A stretch of 64,000 nt of DNA. Source: Clostridia bacterium (GTDB lineage Bacteria > Bacillota > Clostridia > Oscillospirales > CAG-272). Below, piece by piece: positions 38,965 through 45,614 of this stretch (the first letter of the stretch is position 1; each line of letters begins with the position of its first letter). The notes below the pieces were generated by a model. It was not told the DNA's origin. It was given only the letters and a program-made list of their open reading frames with translations, and made no database searches. The position numbers and the translations under genes were made by a program. The stretch covers positions 179,548-243,547 of the forward strand of contig JAFTYE010000003.1 in NCBI GenBank assembly GCA_017464805.1, read 5' to 3'.

Positions 38965-40080
38965 TCAGCCATTCTCCTTCGGATTTTCTTCTGCAAACTT
39001 TTTCATGAAGGCAATCAAGGCCTCAACCCCCTCGCGGGGCATGGCGTTGTAGATGGAAGCACGCATGCCGCCCACGCTGCGGTGACCCTTCAGGTTGGCA
39101 AGGCCTGCGGCGGTTGCCTCGGATACAAACTTTGCATCCAGCTCCTTGTTGCCGGTGATGAAGGTCACGTTCATCATCGAACGGCTCTCGGGTTCAACGG
39201 GCGCGGTGTAGTAGTCCTGGTTGTCGAGGTAATCGTAAAGAAGGGCGGCCTTCTCGGCGTTCATCTTCTTCATGACCTCAAGGCCACCGAGCTTCTCGAT
39301 CCACTCAAATACCAGCTTGGCAATGTAGATGGCGTAGCAGGGGGGCGTGTTGTACATGGAGCCGTTGTCGGCCATGATCTTGTAGTCCAGCATAGTGGGG
39401 CAGATGGGCTTTGCGCGGCCGATCAGATCCTCACGCACGATGACGATGGTCAGGCCTGCCTGGCCGATGTTCTTCTGTGCGCCCGCATAGATCAGACCGA
39501 AGCGGGAGACGTCCACAGGCTCGGACAGGATGCAGGAGGACATATCGGCAACCAGCGGTACGTTGCCCGTGTCGGGAATGTAGGGGAATTTCGTGCCGTA
39601 GATGGTGTTGTTGAAGCAGATGTGCACATAGTCGGCATCCGGACGGATAGCGGACTTATCCAGCTTCGGAACAAAGGAGAAGTTGGCACCGGCAGAGGAA
39701 GCCGCGATCGCAACGTCGCCGTACTTCTGTGCCTCGGTGTATGCCTTCTTCGAGAATTGGCCGGAGATCAGGTAGTCTGCACGGCCACTGCCCGTGAGCA
39801 GGTTCAGCGGAACGGCTGCAAACTGGGTGGACGCACCGCCTTGAAGGAAGAGCACCTTGTAGTTGTCGGGAATGTTCATCAGACGGCGCAGGGTGGCCTC
39901 GGCGGCCTCAATGATCTCCTCGTAAACCTTGGAGCGATGGCTCATTTCCATGACCGACATGCCGGACTTGTTGTAGTTGAGCATCTCGGATGCGGCCTTG
40001 CGCAGGACCGGCACCGGCATCATGGAAGGACCGGCGGAGAAGTTGTAAATTCTATCCATGTGAGTGAACCAATTACCCAT
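38965..40080 (-). CDS. serC: Phosphoserine aminotransferase
   Basis: A 371-residue class V PLP aminotransferase that turns 3-phosphohydroxypyruvate into phosphoserine. Family marks: RIYNFSAGPSMMPVPVL at the start, SHRSKVYEEI, FLQGGASTQFAAVP and the PLP lysine in IYAGAQKNIGQAG. The start at 40080 has AAAGGG eight bases upstream. The family-typical start is the internal ATG at 40059 (MDRIYNFSAGP), which has no good ribosome site, so the first seven residues are uncertain. The gene leads into serA. Confidence 0.93.
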   Translation of the reverse strand: MGNWFTHMDRIYNFSAGPSMMPVPVLRKAASEMLNYNKSGMSVMEMSHRSKVYEEIIEAAEATLRRLMNIPDNYKVLFLQGGASTQFAAVPLNLLTGSGRADYLISGQFSKKAYTEAQKYGDVAIAASSAGANFSFVPKLDKSAIRPDADYVHICFNNTIYGTKFPYIPDTGNVPLVADMSSCILSEPVDVSRFGLIYAGAQKNIGQAGLTIVIVREDLIGRAKPICPTMLDYKIMADNGSMYNTPPCYAIYIAKLVFEWIEKLGGLEVMKKMNAEKAALLYDYLDNQDYYTAPVEPESRSMMNVTFITGNKELDAKFVSEATAAGLANLKGHRSVGGMRASIYNAMPREGVEALIAFMKKFAEENPKENG

Positions 40081-40121
40081 GCGGGTAACCCTTTCAATGA
40101 AATGTAGGTTTATAATACATC

Positions 40122-40150
40122 ATTATATAATAAAGGGAGAAATAAGTCAA
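40122..40150 (-). promoter_or_regulatory. Sigma-A promoter of serC-serA
   Basis: On the - strand TTGACT (40150-40145), 17-nt spacer, TATAAT (40127-40122), 41 nt before the start at 40080. Confidence 0.8.
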
Positions 40151-40230
40151 GGGGATGGAGGGGGAAAATTGCAAAATTTTTAACAAAGAAGGCGGAAAAA
40201 CAAAAAAGTCAGAAAATTTCAAAAAAACTG

Positions 40231-40259
40231 TTGACAAACGAATAGCCTTGTGATAAAAT
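40231..40259 (+). promoter_or_regulatory. Promoter of the tRNA-Met/tRNA-Glu transcript
   Basis: Perfect TTGACA, 17-nt spacer, TAAAAT, 24 nt before tRNA-Met. Confidence 0.8.
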
Positions 40260-40283
40260 ATAAAAGCTTGTTTAGAGGCACAT

Positions 40284-40360
40284 GGCGGAGTAGCTCAGTT
40301 GGCTAGAGCATTCGGTTCATACCCGACAGGTCGCTGGTTCAAATCCTGCCTCCGCTACCA
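40284..40360 (+). tRNA. tRNA-Met (anticodon CAT)
   Basis: A 77-nt cloverleaf with encoded CCA. Acceptor GGCGGAG pairs with CTCCGCT (first pair G-U). The anticodon loop TTCATAC has CAT at 40318-40320, and the T-loop is TTCAAAT. The first acceptor pair is not the C-A mismatch of initiator tRNA, so this is more likely the elongator. Two stem mismatches are visible: T40311/C40327 in the anticodon stem and T40335/T40347 in the T-stem. Confidence 0.9.
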
Positions 40361-40389
40361 CGAGCCGGCCAATCGGCGGGCTCGTTCCC

Positions 40390-40464
40390 GGCCCGTTGGT
40401 CAAGAGGTTAAGACACGGCCCTTTCACGGCTGTAACATGGGTTCGATTCCCGTACGGGTCACCA
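40390..40464 (+). tRNA. tRNA-Glu (anticodon TTC)
   Basis: A 75-nt cloverleaf with encoded CCA. Acceptor GGCCCGT pairs with ACGGGTC, anticodon loop CTTTCAC with TTC at 40423-40425, T-arm GGGTTCGATTCCC. It follows tRNA-Met by 29 bp in one transcript. Its 3' end is duplicated 201 bp downstream, and it forms the left arm of a long hairpin. Confidence 0.95.
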
Positions 40465-40665
40465 AAAAGAAGAGAGCACTGCGTTGCAGTGCTCTCTTCT
40501 TTTTGGTGACCCCGTGCCGCAAACGGCACGGCGACGAGAAGTGAACTCTTTCTTTACCGAAACATGCCCCGTCGCATGGGTTCGCATTCACCCGAAGATG
40601 CGTCAAGCTCGCTTGTAAGCATCGAGGTGTGAATCCAGCGAAGCGTCTTCCCGTACGGGTCACCA
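40447..40665 (+). repeat. Duplicated tRNA-Glu 3' end (18-bp direct repeat)
   Basis: TTCCCGTACGGGTCACCA occurs at 40447-40464 inside tRNA-Glu and exactly again at 40648-40665. Duplication of a tRNA 3' end is what integration at a tRNA site leaves behind. There is no integrase; the 183 bp between hold only a hairpin and unassigned sequence. Confidence 0.8.
40456..40512 (+). terminator. 27-bp stem hairpin overlapping tRNA-Glu 3' end
   Basis: Arms 40456-40482 and 40486-40512 are perfect reverse complements around GTT. The inner part (AAAAAGAAGAGAGCACTGC and its complement) works as a terminator with five T at 40500-40504. The outer part extends into the last nine bases of the tRNA. Confidence 0.8.
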
Positions 40666-40861
40666 TGAAAAACGAGCGCACTTCGCTACAACTGCCTTTT
40701 GTGATTTGACGCGGGCCCTATGTTTCCCAATCTTGACAATGGTTTGGGCATATGATATACTACACTTGCATCGCAATAGAATTTTGCAGAGTGATCATGA
40801 ACTGATTTTGAGAAATGATTTGCGGTGTTACACTTCAACCCAATCGATTGGAGGAAAAATC
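40465..40861. other. 397-bp gap after the tRNAs
   Basis: Contains the terminator hairpin, about 135 bp of GC-rich sequence without a convincing gene, the second copy of the tRNA-Glu 3' end, and the promoter of the next gene. A small - strand open frame here only reads through the repeat and has no ribosome site. Confidence 0.6.
40733..40761 (+). promoter_or_regulatory. Sigma-A promoter of the frameshifted lipoprotein
   Basis: TTGACA, 17-nt spacer, TATACT; leader of about 100 nt. Confidence 0.75.
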
Positions 40862-41290
40862 ATGAAACGACTTTTATGTATGGTGATATGCTTGTTGCTG
40901 GTGTTCGCACTTATCTCGTGCGACATTGCCATCAACATTCATACCGATTCCGATGACAACGGAAGCACAACGATTCCGGATAAGGATGCGAACAGCGATT
41001 CCGATAAATCGAGCAGTAACGAAAACAATAGTGACTCCAACAAAACGGACGGTAACGAAGACAACAACTCCGTGGCTCTTGAACAAATCGATAACGGCGT
41101 GCTTAAGGAAGTTTCTTCCGAAACCATGAGTGTCCCCGAGAATATGAAGTTCTTAGGAACAGTCAACGCCACAGAGGAGAACAATGCAACCAACGTGGTT
41201 GCTACGGTGGTTCTGTACAGTCTTGACGGTGATGTTGTAAATTGGAAAACCGAAAACGATCTTAATTTATGTCATAACCAAAGGCAATAA
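40862..41290 (+). pseudogene. Lipoprotein gene, 5' half before frameshift
   Basis: 142 codons from the ATG at 40862 (TTGGAGGAAAAATC upstream). The signal peptide MKRLLCMVICLLLVFALISC has lipobox LISC. A Ser/Asn/Asp-rich linker of about 60 residues follows, then VPENMKFLGTVNATEEN. Just after NWKTEND the frame runs into a stop, while the neighbouring frame continues as LIYVITKGNNRLVVINSESM into the next entry. One extra base in GATCTTAATT (41258-41267) would explain it. Confidence 0.75.
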
Positions 41291-41318
41291 CAGGCTGGTT
41301 GTCATCAATTCCGAAAGC

Positions 41319-42089
41319 ATGGCACCCATCTATAATGCCCCCCTTGCCGGTATTCCCGCAGAGATGAACTTTGAGGACGATAAGATCTATATTTCCTTCC
41401 CCGATCTGTGCAGGATCGACGTGTTCTCCAAGTCCGACTGTGTCAAGGTGTCTTCGATTTACTTTGATCACGAAGTCGCTTCTTTCTGTTTGGACGGCGA
41501 TTACATCTATTATTCGGAGAAGGATCAGCACTGTAAGGTGTTTAAGAAAAACCTTTCCACAGGCGAGCTGAAAACGGTGCAGACCGACAAGCTGTATTCC
41601 TTCTATTATCCAAAGGTTTACCTGAATAAGGAAGATCGGATTTTGTATATTGGAGAGTCGGGGAGTAGCGGAAGTGCTATTTATTACTTCGATGCCGACA
41701 CGTTAGCCTTAAAAAGCGTGTTTAAAAAGAACGATTACGGCATCATGAATCACACACGCGAGATATTCCATTTCGGCGACGAAATTTTCTGGGGAAGCTA
41801 CCGTCTGTCGGATACCAACGCCAAAGAGTTGGTCGGCAAATATGGAACAGCAGATTACGGTAGTGTGACTTTTGTTTCTGATGAAATGGTCTCGACCTGC
41901 GAGGGTCTTTTCCTGACCGATACCTATGAGTGTGTCATCCATTACTTTGACGCGGGATTCGATTTTGAATATATTCTTGTTTCCGAATCGTATAACGTTT
42001 TCTTCAGAAAGCGCATCGGTGATGAGAATATCATCATCGGTATTAACTTTGAACTGCAGGAAGCACTGGGGCCAATTAAAAATTTCTGA
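41319..42089 (+). pseudogene. Lipoprotein gene, 3' half after frameshift
   Basis: A 256-codon frame that is really open from about 41262 (LIYVITKGNNRL) without a start codon or ribosome site of its own. The repeated pattern of short strands such as DDKIYISFPDLCRIDVFS, DGDYIYYSEKDQHCKVFKK and DRILYIGESG looks like a beta-propeller of the DUF5050 kind. Together with the 5' half it would be a lipoprotein of about 408 residues. Function unknown. AT-rich relative to the flanking core genes. Confidence 0.72.
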
Positions 42090-42198
42090 CCGCTCTCCTC
42101 ACCGCGAAGCATAACGGTGAAAAGCTTCCCGTACCGAACGCCGTGAGCATGGACGAGCGGGAGACCGTTGCTCTGCGGCGAGTCCACTTAGGCTAAAA

Positions 42199-42240
42199 CC
42201 ACACCTTAACGGAGAACACGTTAAGGTGTGTTCTTTTTTT
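42199..42240 (+). terminator. Terminator after the frameshifted lipoprotein
   Basis: 11-bp stem CACACCTTAAC/GTTAAGGTGTG followed by TTC and seven T. Confidence 0.8.
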
Positions 42241-42364
42241 GCGTACGTACCCCGCTTGCTCACCGACGGCAGGCTGCGGGGATCTGGCATGGCTTATCCC
42301 GCCTGTCTTTTTTTGTCTTTTTCAAAATAGCCCCCACAATCTCCCCTCGTCCCGCACATTCCTC

Positions 42365-42393
42365 TTGACAAATCATGGAAGAAATTTTATAAT
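42365..42393 (+). promoter_or_regulatory. Sigma-A promoter of the aldolase/dehydrogenase operon
   Basis: Perfect TTGACA and TATAAT with a 17-nt spacer, 60 nt before the start codon. Confidence 0.85.
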
Positions 42394-42410
42394 ATATTGT
42401 GTATAATACT

Positions 42411-42433
42411 TCGGATAACTCCTGTTACCCTAA
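42411..42433 (+). repeat. Solo copy of the inverted-repeat-element end
   Basis: TCGGATAACTCCTGTTACCC, then TAA. It matches the start-proximal end of the element at 37296-37320 (- strand reading) with one internal change (A for G). It lies in the 5' leader, 20 nt before the start codon, in the same orientation to its gene as at 37.3 kb. Confidence 0.75.
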
Positions 42434-42453
42434 ATGAAAATGAGGTGCCTGCT

Positions 42454-44382
42454 ATGTCCAACAACGCTGCATTGAACGCGCTCTCGGCTATGTCCCAGAA
42501 GTACGGCTCGGATAGAAAGTACGTACTGGCCGGCGGCGGTAACACGTCCTACAAATCCAATGAGATCCTTTACATCAAAGGCTCGGGAACGGCCCTTGCC
42601 ACCATCAAGCCCGAGCAGTTTGTCAAGATGGATCGCGCTCTCCTTGCCAACATGTGGCAGACCCAATATCCCGCCTGCGAGGCCGAGCGCGAGGCCGCTG
42701 TCCTTGCCGACATGATGGACGCCAGAGTCAAGAACGAAAGCGGCCGTCCCAGCGTGGAAACTCTGCTCCACGACCTCTTCCCCCAGAAATACGTTCTGCA
42801 CGTTCACCCCGCGGCCATCAACGGCATCACCTGCTCGGTAAACGGCAAGCGGGAAACGGCACGCCTGTTCCCCGACGCAGTCTGGGTGGATGCCTGCAAG
42901 CCCGGCTATATCTTGGCCGGCAACTGCCGCTCTGCCATGCAGGCGGCCGTCACAGCCGGCAAGCCCTTCCCGAACCTGCTTTTCCTGGAAAATCACGGCA
43001 TCTTCTTTGCCGCCGACACTACCGAAGAGATCGACGCTCTCGCTTCCTCGGTCATGGACAAGGTCTATGCCGAGATCAAGCGAGAGCCGAAGCTTGAGGG
43101 GTGCGAATTTGACACCGACCGCGCCGTGGCTCTTGCCCCCGTCATCCGTATGCTCTACGGCGAGGGTGATACCGCAACGGTAAACTTCACCGCCAATCCC
43201 GAGGTACTTGCCTTCGACCCCGCTTCCAAGAGTGCCACCCCTGACCACATCGTGTACACCAAGGCCAAGGTGCTCGGGCTTGAGGGCGACGTCACCGACG
43301 ACGGCGTGAAGGCAGCCTTCGACGCCTTTGTTCAAAAGAACGGCTACAAGCCGAAGATTATCATCGTGTCCGGCCTTGGTATGTTCGCCTGCGGCAGGAC
43401 CTACTCCGAAGCGATGACCGCCAAGGAAGTCTTCTTCGATGCCCTCGCGGTCATGGCCTACGCTGAATCCTTCGGCGGCTTCAGCCCCATGAGCGATGAG
43501 CTCATCGACTTTATCGTCAACTGGGAAGTGGAAAGCTACCGCGCCAAGGTCAGCCTCTCTGCTGCCTCCGCCAAGCGCCTGGACGGTAAGATCACCGTCG
43601 TGACGGGCGGTGCACAGGGCTTTGGCAAGGGAATTGCCGACGAGCTTTACAAGGACGGTGCTTACCTCGTTATCGCCGATATGAACGAGGACGGTGCCAA
43701 GGCGGCAGCGGCCGAATTTGCCCCAACTGGCTTCGCCGTGGCGGTCAATGTGTCCGACGAGGACTCCGTCAAGCGGCTGGTGGATGAGACCGTTCTCCGC
43801 TTCGGCGGCATCGACCTGTTCGTTGCCAATGCGGGCATTGCCAAGGCGGGTGGCCTGGACGAAATGACCAAAAATGTCTTTGAGCTGGTCACCGCCGTTA
43901 ACTACACGGGCTACTTTCTCTGCGCGAAATATGCATCCAAGATCATGAAGATCCAGAACAAGTATGCCCCCGATTACATGATGGATATCGTCACCGTGAA
44001 CTCCAAGTCGGGTCTTGTGGGCTCCAATAAGAACTTTGCCTATGCAGGCAGTAAGTTCGGCGGCATCGGCCTGACTCAGAGCTTTGCCCTCGAACTGGCA
44101 CCTTTCAACGTAAAGGTTAACGCCGTCTGCCCCGGAAACTTCCTGGACGGTCCCCTGTGGTCCGACCCCGAGCGCGGCCTCTTTGTGCAGTACCTCAACG
44201 CCGGCAAGGTTCCGGGTGCGAAGACTGTGGAGGATGTTCGTCGCTTCTATGAAAGCAAGGTCCCCATGAACCGTGGCTGTCTGCCGAAGGACGTGGCCTG
44301 CGCCATTACCTATCTCGTTGAACAGAAATACGAAACCGGCCAGGCTCTGCCCGTAACCGGTGGCCAGGAAATGCTCAATTAA
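42454..44382 (+). CDS. Class II aldolase/short-chain dehydrogenase fusion
   Basis: A 642-residue two-domain enzyme. Residues about 1-380 are a class II aldolase/epimerase domain (LAGGGNTSYK at the start, HVHPAAINGITC with metal-binding His, LENHGIFFA). Residues about 385-642 are an SDR dehydrogenase with VVTGGAQGFGKGIA (NAD site), NAGIAKAG, and the catalytic pair in YAGSKFGG. This layout is that of RhaD/E-type bifunctional rhamnulose-1-phosphate aldolase/lactaldehyde dehydrogenase and relatives. No rhamnose genes are adjacent, so the sugar is not certain. The ATG at 42454 has GAGGTG upstream. It leads into a PHP-domain gene. Confidence 0.82.
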   Translation: MSNNAALNALSAMSQKYGSDRKYVLAGGGNTSYKSNEILYIKGSGTALATIKPEQFVKMDRALLANMWQTQYPACEAEREAAVLADMMDARVKNESGRPSVETLLHDLFPQKYVLHVHPAAINGITCSVNGKRETARLFPDAVWVDACKPGYILAGNCRSAMQAAVTAGKPFPNLLFLENHGIFFAADTTEEIDALASSVMDKVYAEIKREPKLEGCEFDTDRAVALAPVIRMLYGEGDTATVNFTANPEVLAFDPASKSATPDHIVYTKAKVLGLEGDVTDDGVKAAFDAFVQKNGYKPKIIIVSGLGMFACGRTYSEAMTAKEVFFDALAVMAYAESFGGFSPMSDELIDFIVNWEVESYRAKVSLSAASAKRLDGKITVVTGGAQGFGKGIADELYKDGAYLVIADMNEDGAKAAAAEFAPTGFAVAVNVSDEDSVKRLVDETVLRFGGIDLFVANAGIAKAGGLDEMTKNVFELVTAVNYTGYFLCAKYASKIMKIQNKYAPDYMMDIVTVNSKSGLVGSNKNFAYAGSKFGGIGLTQSFALELAPFNVKVNAVCPGNFLDGPLWSDPERGLFVQYLNAGKVPGAKTVEDVRRFYESKVPMNRGCLPKDVACAITYLVEQKYETGQALPVTGGQEMLN

Positions 44383-44395
44383 AGGGGGGCCGGAC

Positions 44396-45583
44396 ATGAC
44401 GCTCGAACAGCTGAAAGACATCAAAGAAAAGACCGACGCGGGACTTCTCCCGAAGCCCGCCGACACCGTCTACGTCAATAACCACATTCACACCACCTAC
44501 TCCTTCTCGCCCTATTCTCCCACAAAAGCCCTGTACATGGCCTGGCAGAACGGTCTCAAAACCGCAGGTATCATGGACCACGATTCGGTCGGAGGTGCCA
44601 AGGAATTTCTCGCGGCGGCCGAGGTCATCGGTATGCCCGTAACCTGCGGTGTAGAGTGCCGCGTGGATATGTCGAAGACTGTCCTGTGCGGCAAGCGCAT
44701 CAACAACCCCGACCAGATCTCGGTTGCCTACGTGGCCATGCACGGCATCCCGCATCAGAATATCGACGCGGTGCAGGAGTTCTTCGCCCCCTACCGTGAA
44801 AAGCGCAACGCGCGCAACAGAAAGATGTGCGCGAACATCACCGCGCTTGTTGCGCCCTACGGCCTCTCGCTGGACTTTGATGCAGACGTTCTTCCCATCT
44901 CAAACTACGCCCTTGGCGGTTCGGTCACCGAGCGGCACATCCTCTTTGCCCTGACCAAAAAGATCACCGCACGCTACAAAACCCCCGAGGAAGTCATTGC
45001 GTTCCTGCGTGACGAGATGAAGCTCTCGCTGTCCGACAAGGTGAAGGGACAGATCCTCGCGGGCCGTGACACCCCCGACTTTTACGAATACGACATTCTC
45101 GGCGCGCTCAAAAGCAACATGGTCGAAAAGATCTACGTGGATGCTACCGACGAATGCCCCGATGTCCGTGATTTTATCGAGATGGTGCATCAAAACGGCG
45201 GCATCGCGGCCTACGCCTACCTCGGCGACGTGGGTGACTCCGTCACGGGTGACAAAAAGGCGCAGAAGTTCGAGGACGATTACCTGGATCTCTTGGTCAA
45301 GGTGCTCCGCGAGCTCAAATTCGATGCCATCACCTACATGCCCACCCGCAACACCCTTGCCCAGCTGCAGCGTCTGATGAAGCTCTGCAAGGAAAACGGC
45401 TTCTTCGAGATCAGCGGCGAGGACATCAACTCCCCGCGCCAGTCCTTCATATGCCGTGCGCTCGATGATCCCAATTTCGGCCACCTCATCGACGCGACCT
45501 ACACGCTCATCCACTATGAAAACGCCGCATCCCTTGACCTTGAAAAGGCAAAAGCGGACTTTTCGCATATCTTTGCAAAATAA
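44396..45583 (+). CDS. PHP-domain metal-dependent hydrolase
   Basis: A 395-residue protein with the PHP fold: HIHTTYSFSPYSP (first HxH, about residue 25), MDHDSVGG, GVECRVD and a late SGEDINSP block provide metal-site His, Asp and Glu. PHP proteins are phosphoesterases; the substrate here is unknown. It starts 13 bp after the aldolase/dehydrogenase behind AAAGGGGGG, so it likely acts on the same sugar-phosphate pathway. It ends at a strong terminator. Confidence 0.8.
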   Translation: MTLEQLKDIKEKTDAGLLPKPADTVYVNNHIHTTYSFSPYSPTKALYMAWQNGLKTAGIMDHDSVGGAKEFLAAAEVIGMPVTCGVECRVDMSKTVLCGKRINNPDQISVAYVAMHGIPHQNIDAVQEFFAPYREKRNARNRKMCANITALVAPYGLSLDFDADVLPISNYALGGSVTERHILFALTKKITARYKTPEEVIAFLRDEMKLSLSDKVKGQILAGRDTPDFYEYDILGALKSNMVEKIYVDATDECPDVRDFIEMVHQNGGIAAYAYLGDVGDSVTGDKKAQKFEDDYLDLLVKVLRELKFDAITYMPTRNTLAQLQRLMKLCKENGFFEISGEDINSPRQSFICRALDDPNFGHLIDATYTLIHYENAASLDLEKAKADFSHIFAK

Positions 45584-45586
45584 AGA

Positions 45587-45614
45587 AAAAGCACCGCCGT
45601 GGCGGTGCTTTTTT
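45587..45614. terminator. Bidirectional terminator after the PHP gene
   Basis: 12-bp stem AAAAGCACCGCC/GGCGGTGCTTTT; T-run on both strands. It also serves the serine hydrolase gene on the - strand. Confidence 0.85.

Larger units (their letters stand above)
42090..42453. other. 364-bp gap before the aldolase/dehydrogenase gene
   Basis: Holds about 100 bp of GC-rich sequence without a credible gene, a terminator (42199-42240), the promoter of the next gene (42365-42393) and a single copy of the inverted-repeat-element end (42411-42432). Confidence 0.6.

Noticed and set aside
40284-40665. Prophage or genomic island at the tRNA genes
   Set aside because: No integrase, recombinase or phage gene is present; only the small duplicated tRNA end remains.
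40424-40681. 85-codon - strand frame over the tRNA-Glu hairpin and duplicated 3' end
   Set aside because: It crosses a tRNA gene and both repeats; coding is very unlikely.
42099-42290. 63-codon - strand frame after the frameshifted lipoprotein
   Set aside because: It covers the terminator hairpin and has no ribosome site.
42430-44466. 678-codon - strand frame opposite the aldolase/dehydrogenase
   Set aside because: Antisense shadow; the + strand holds complete aldolase and SDR motifs.
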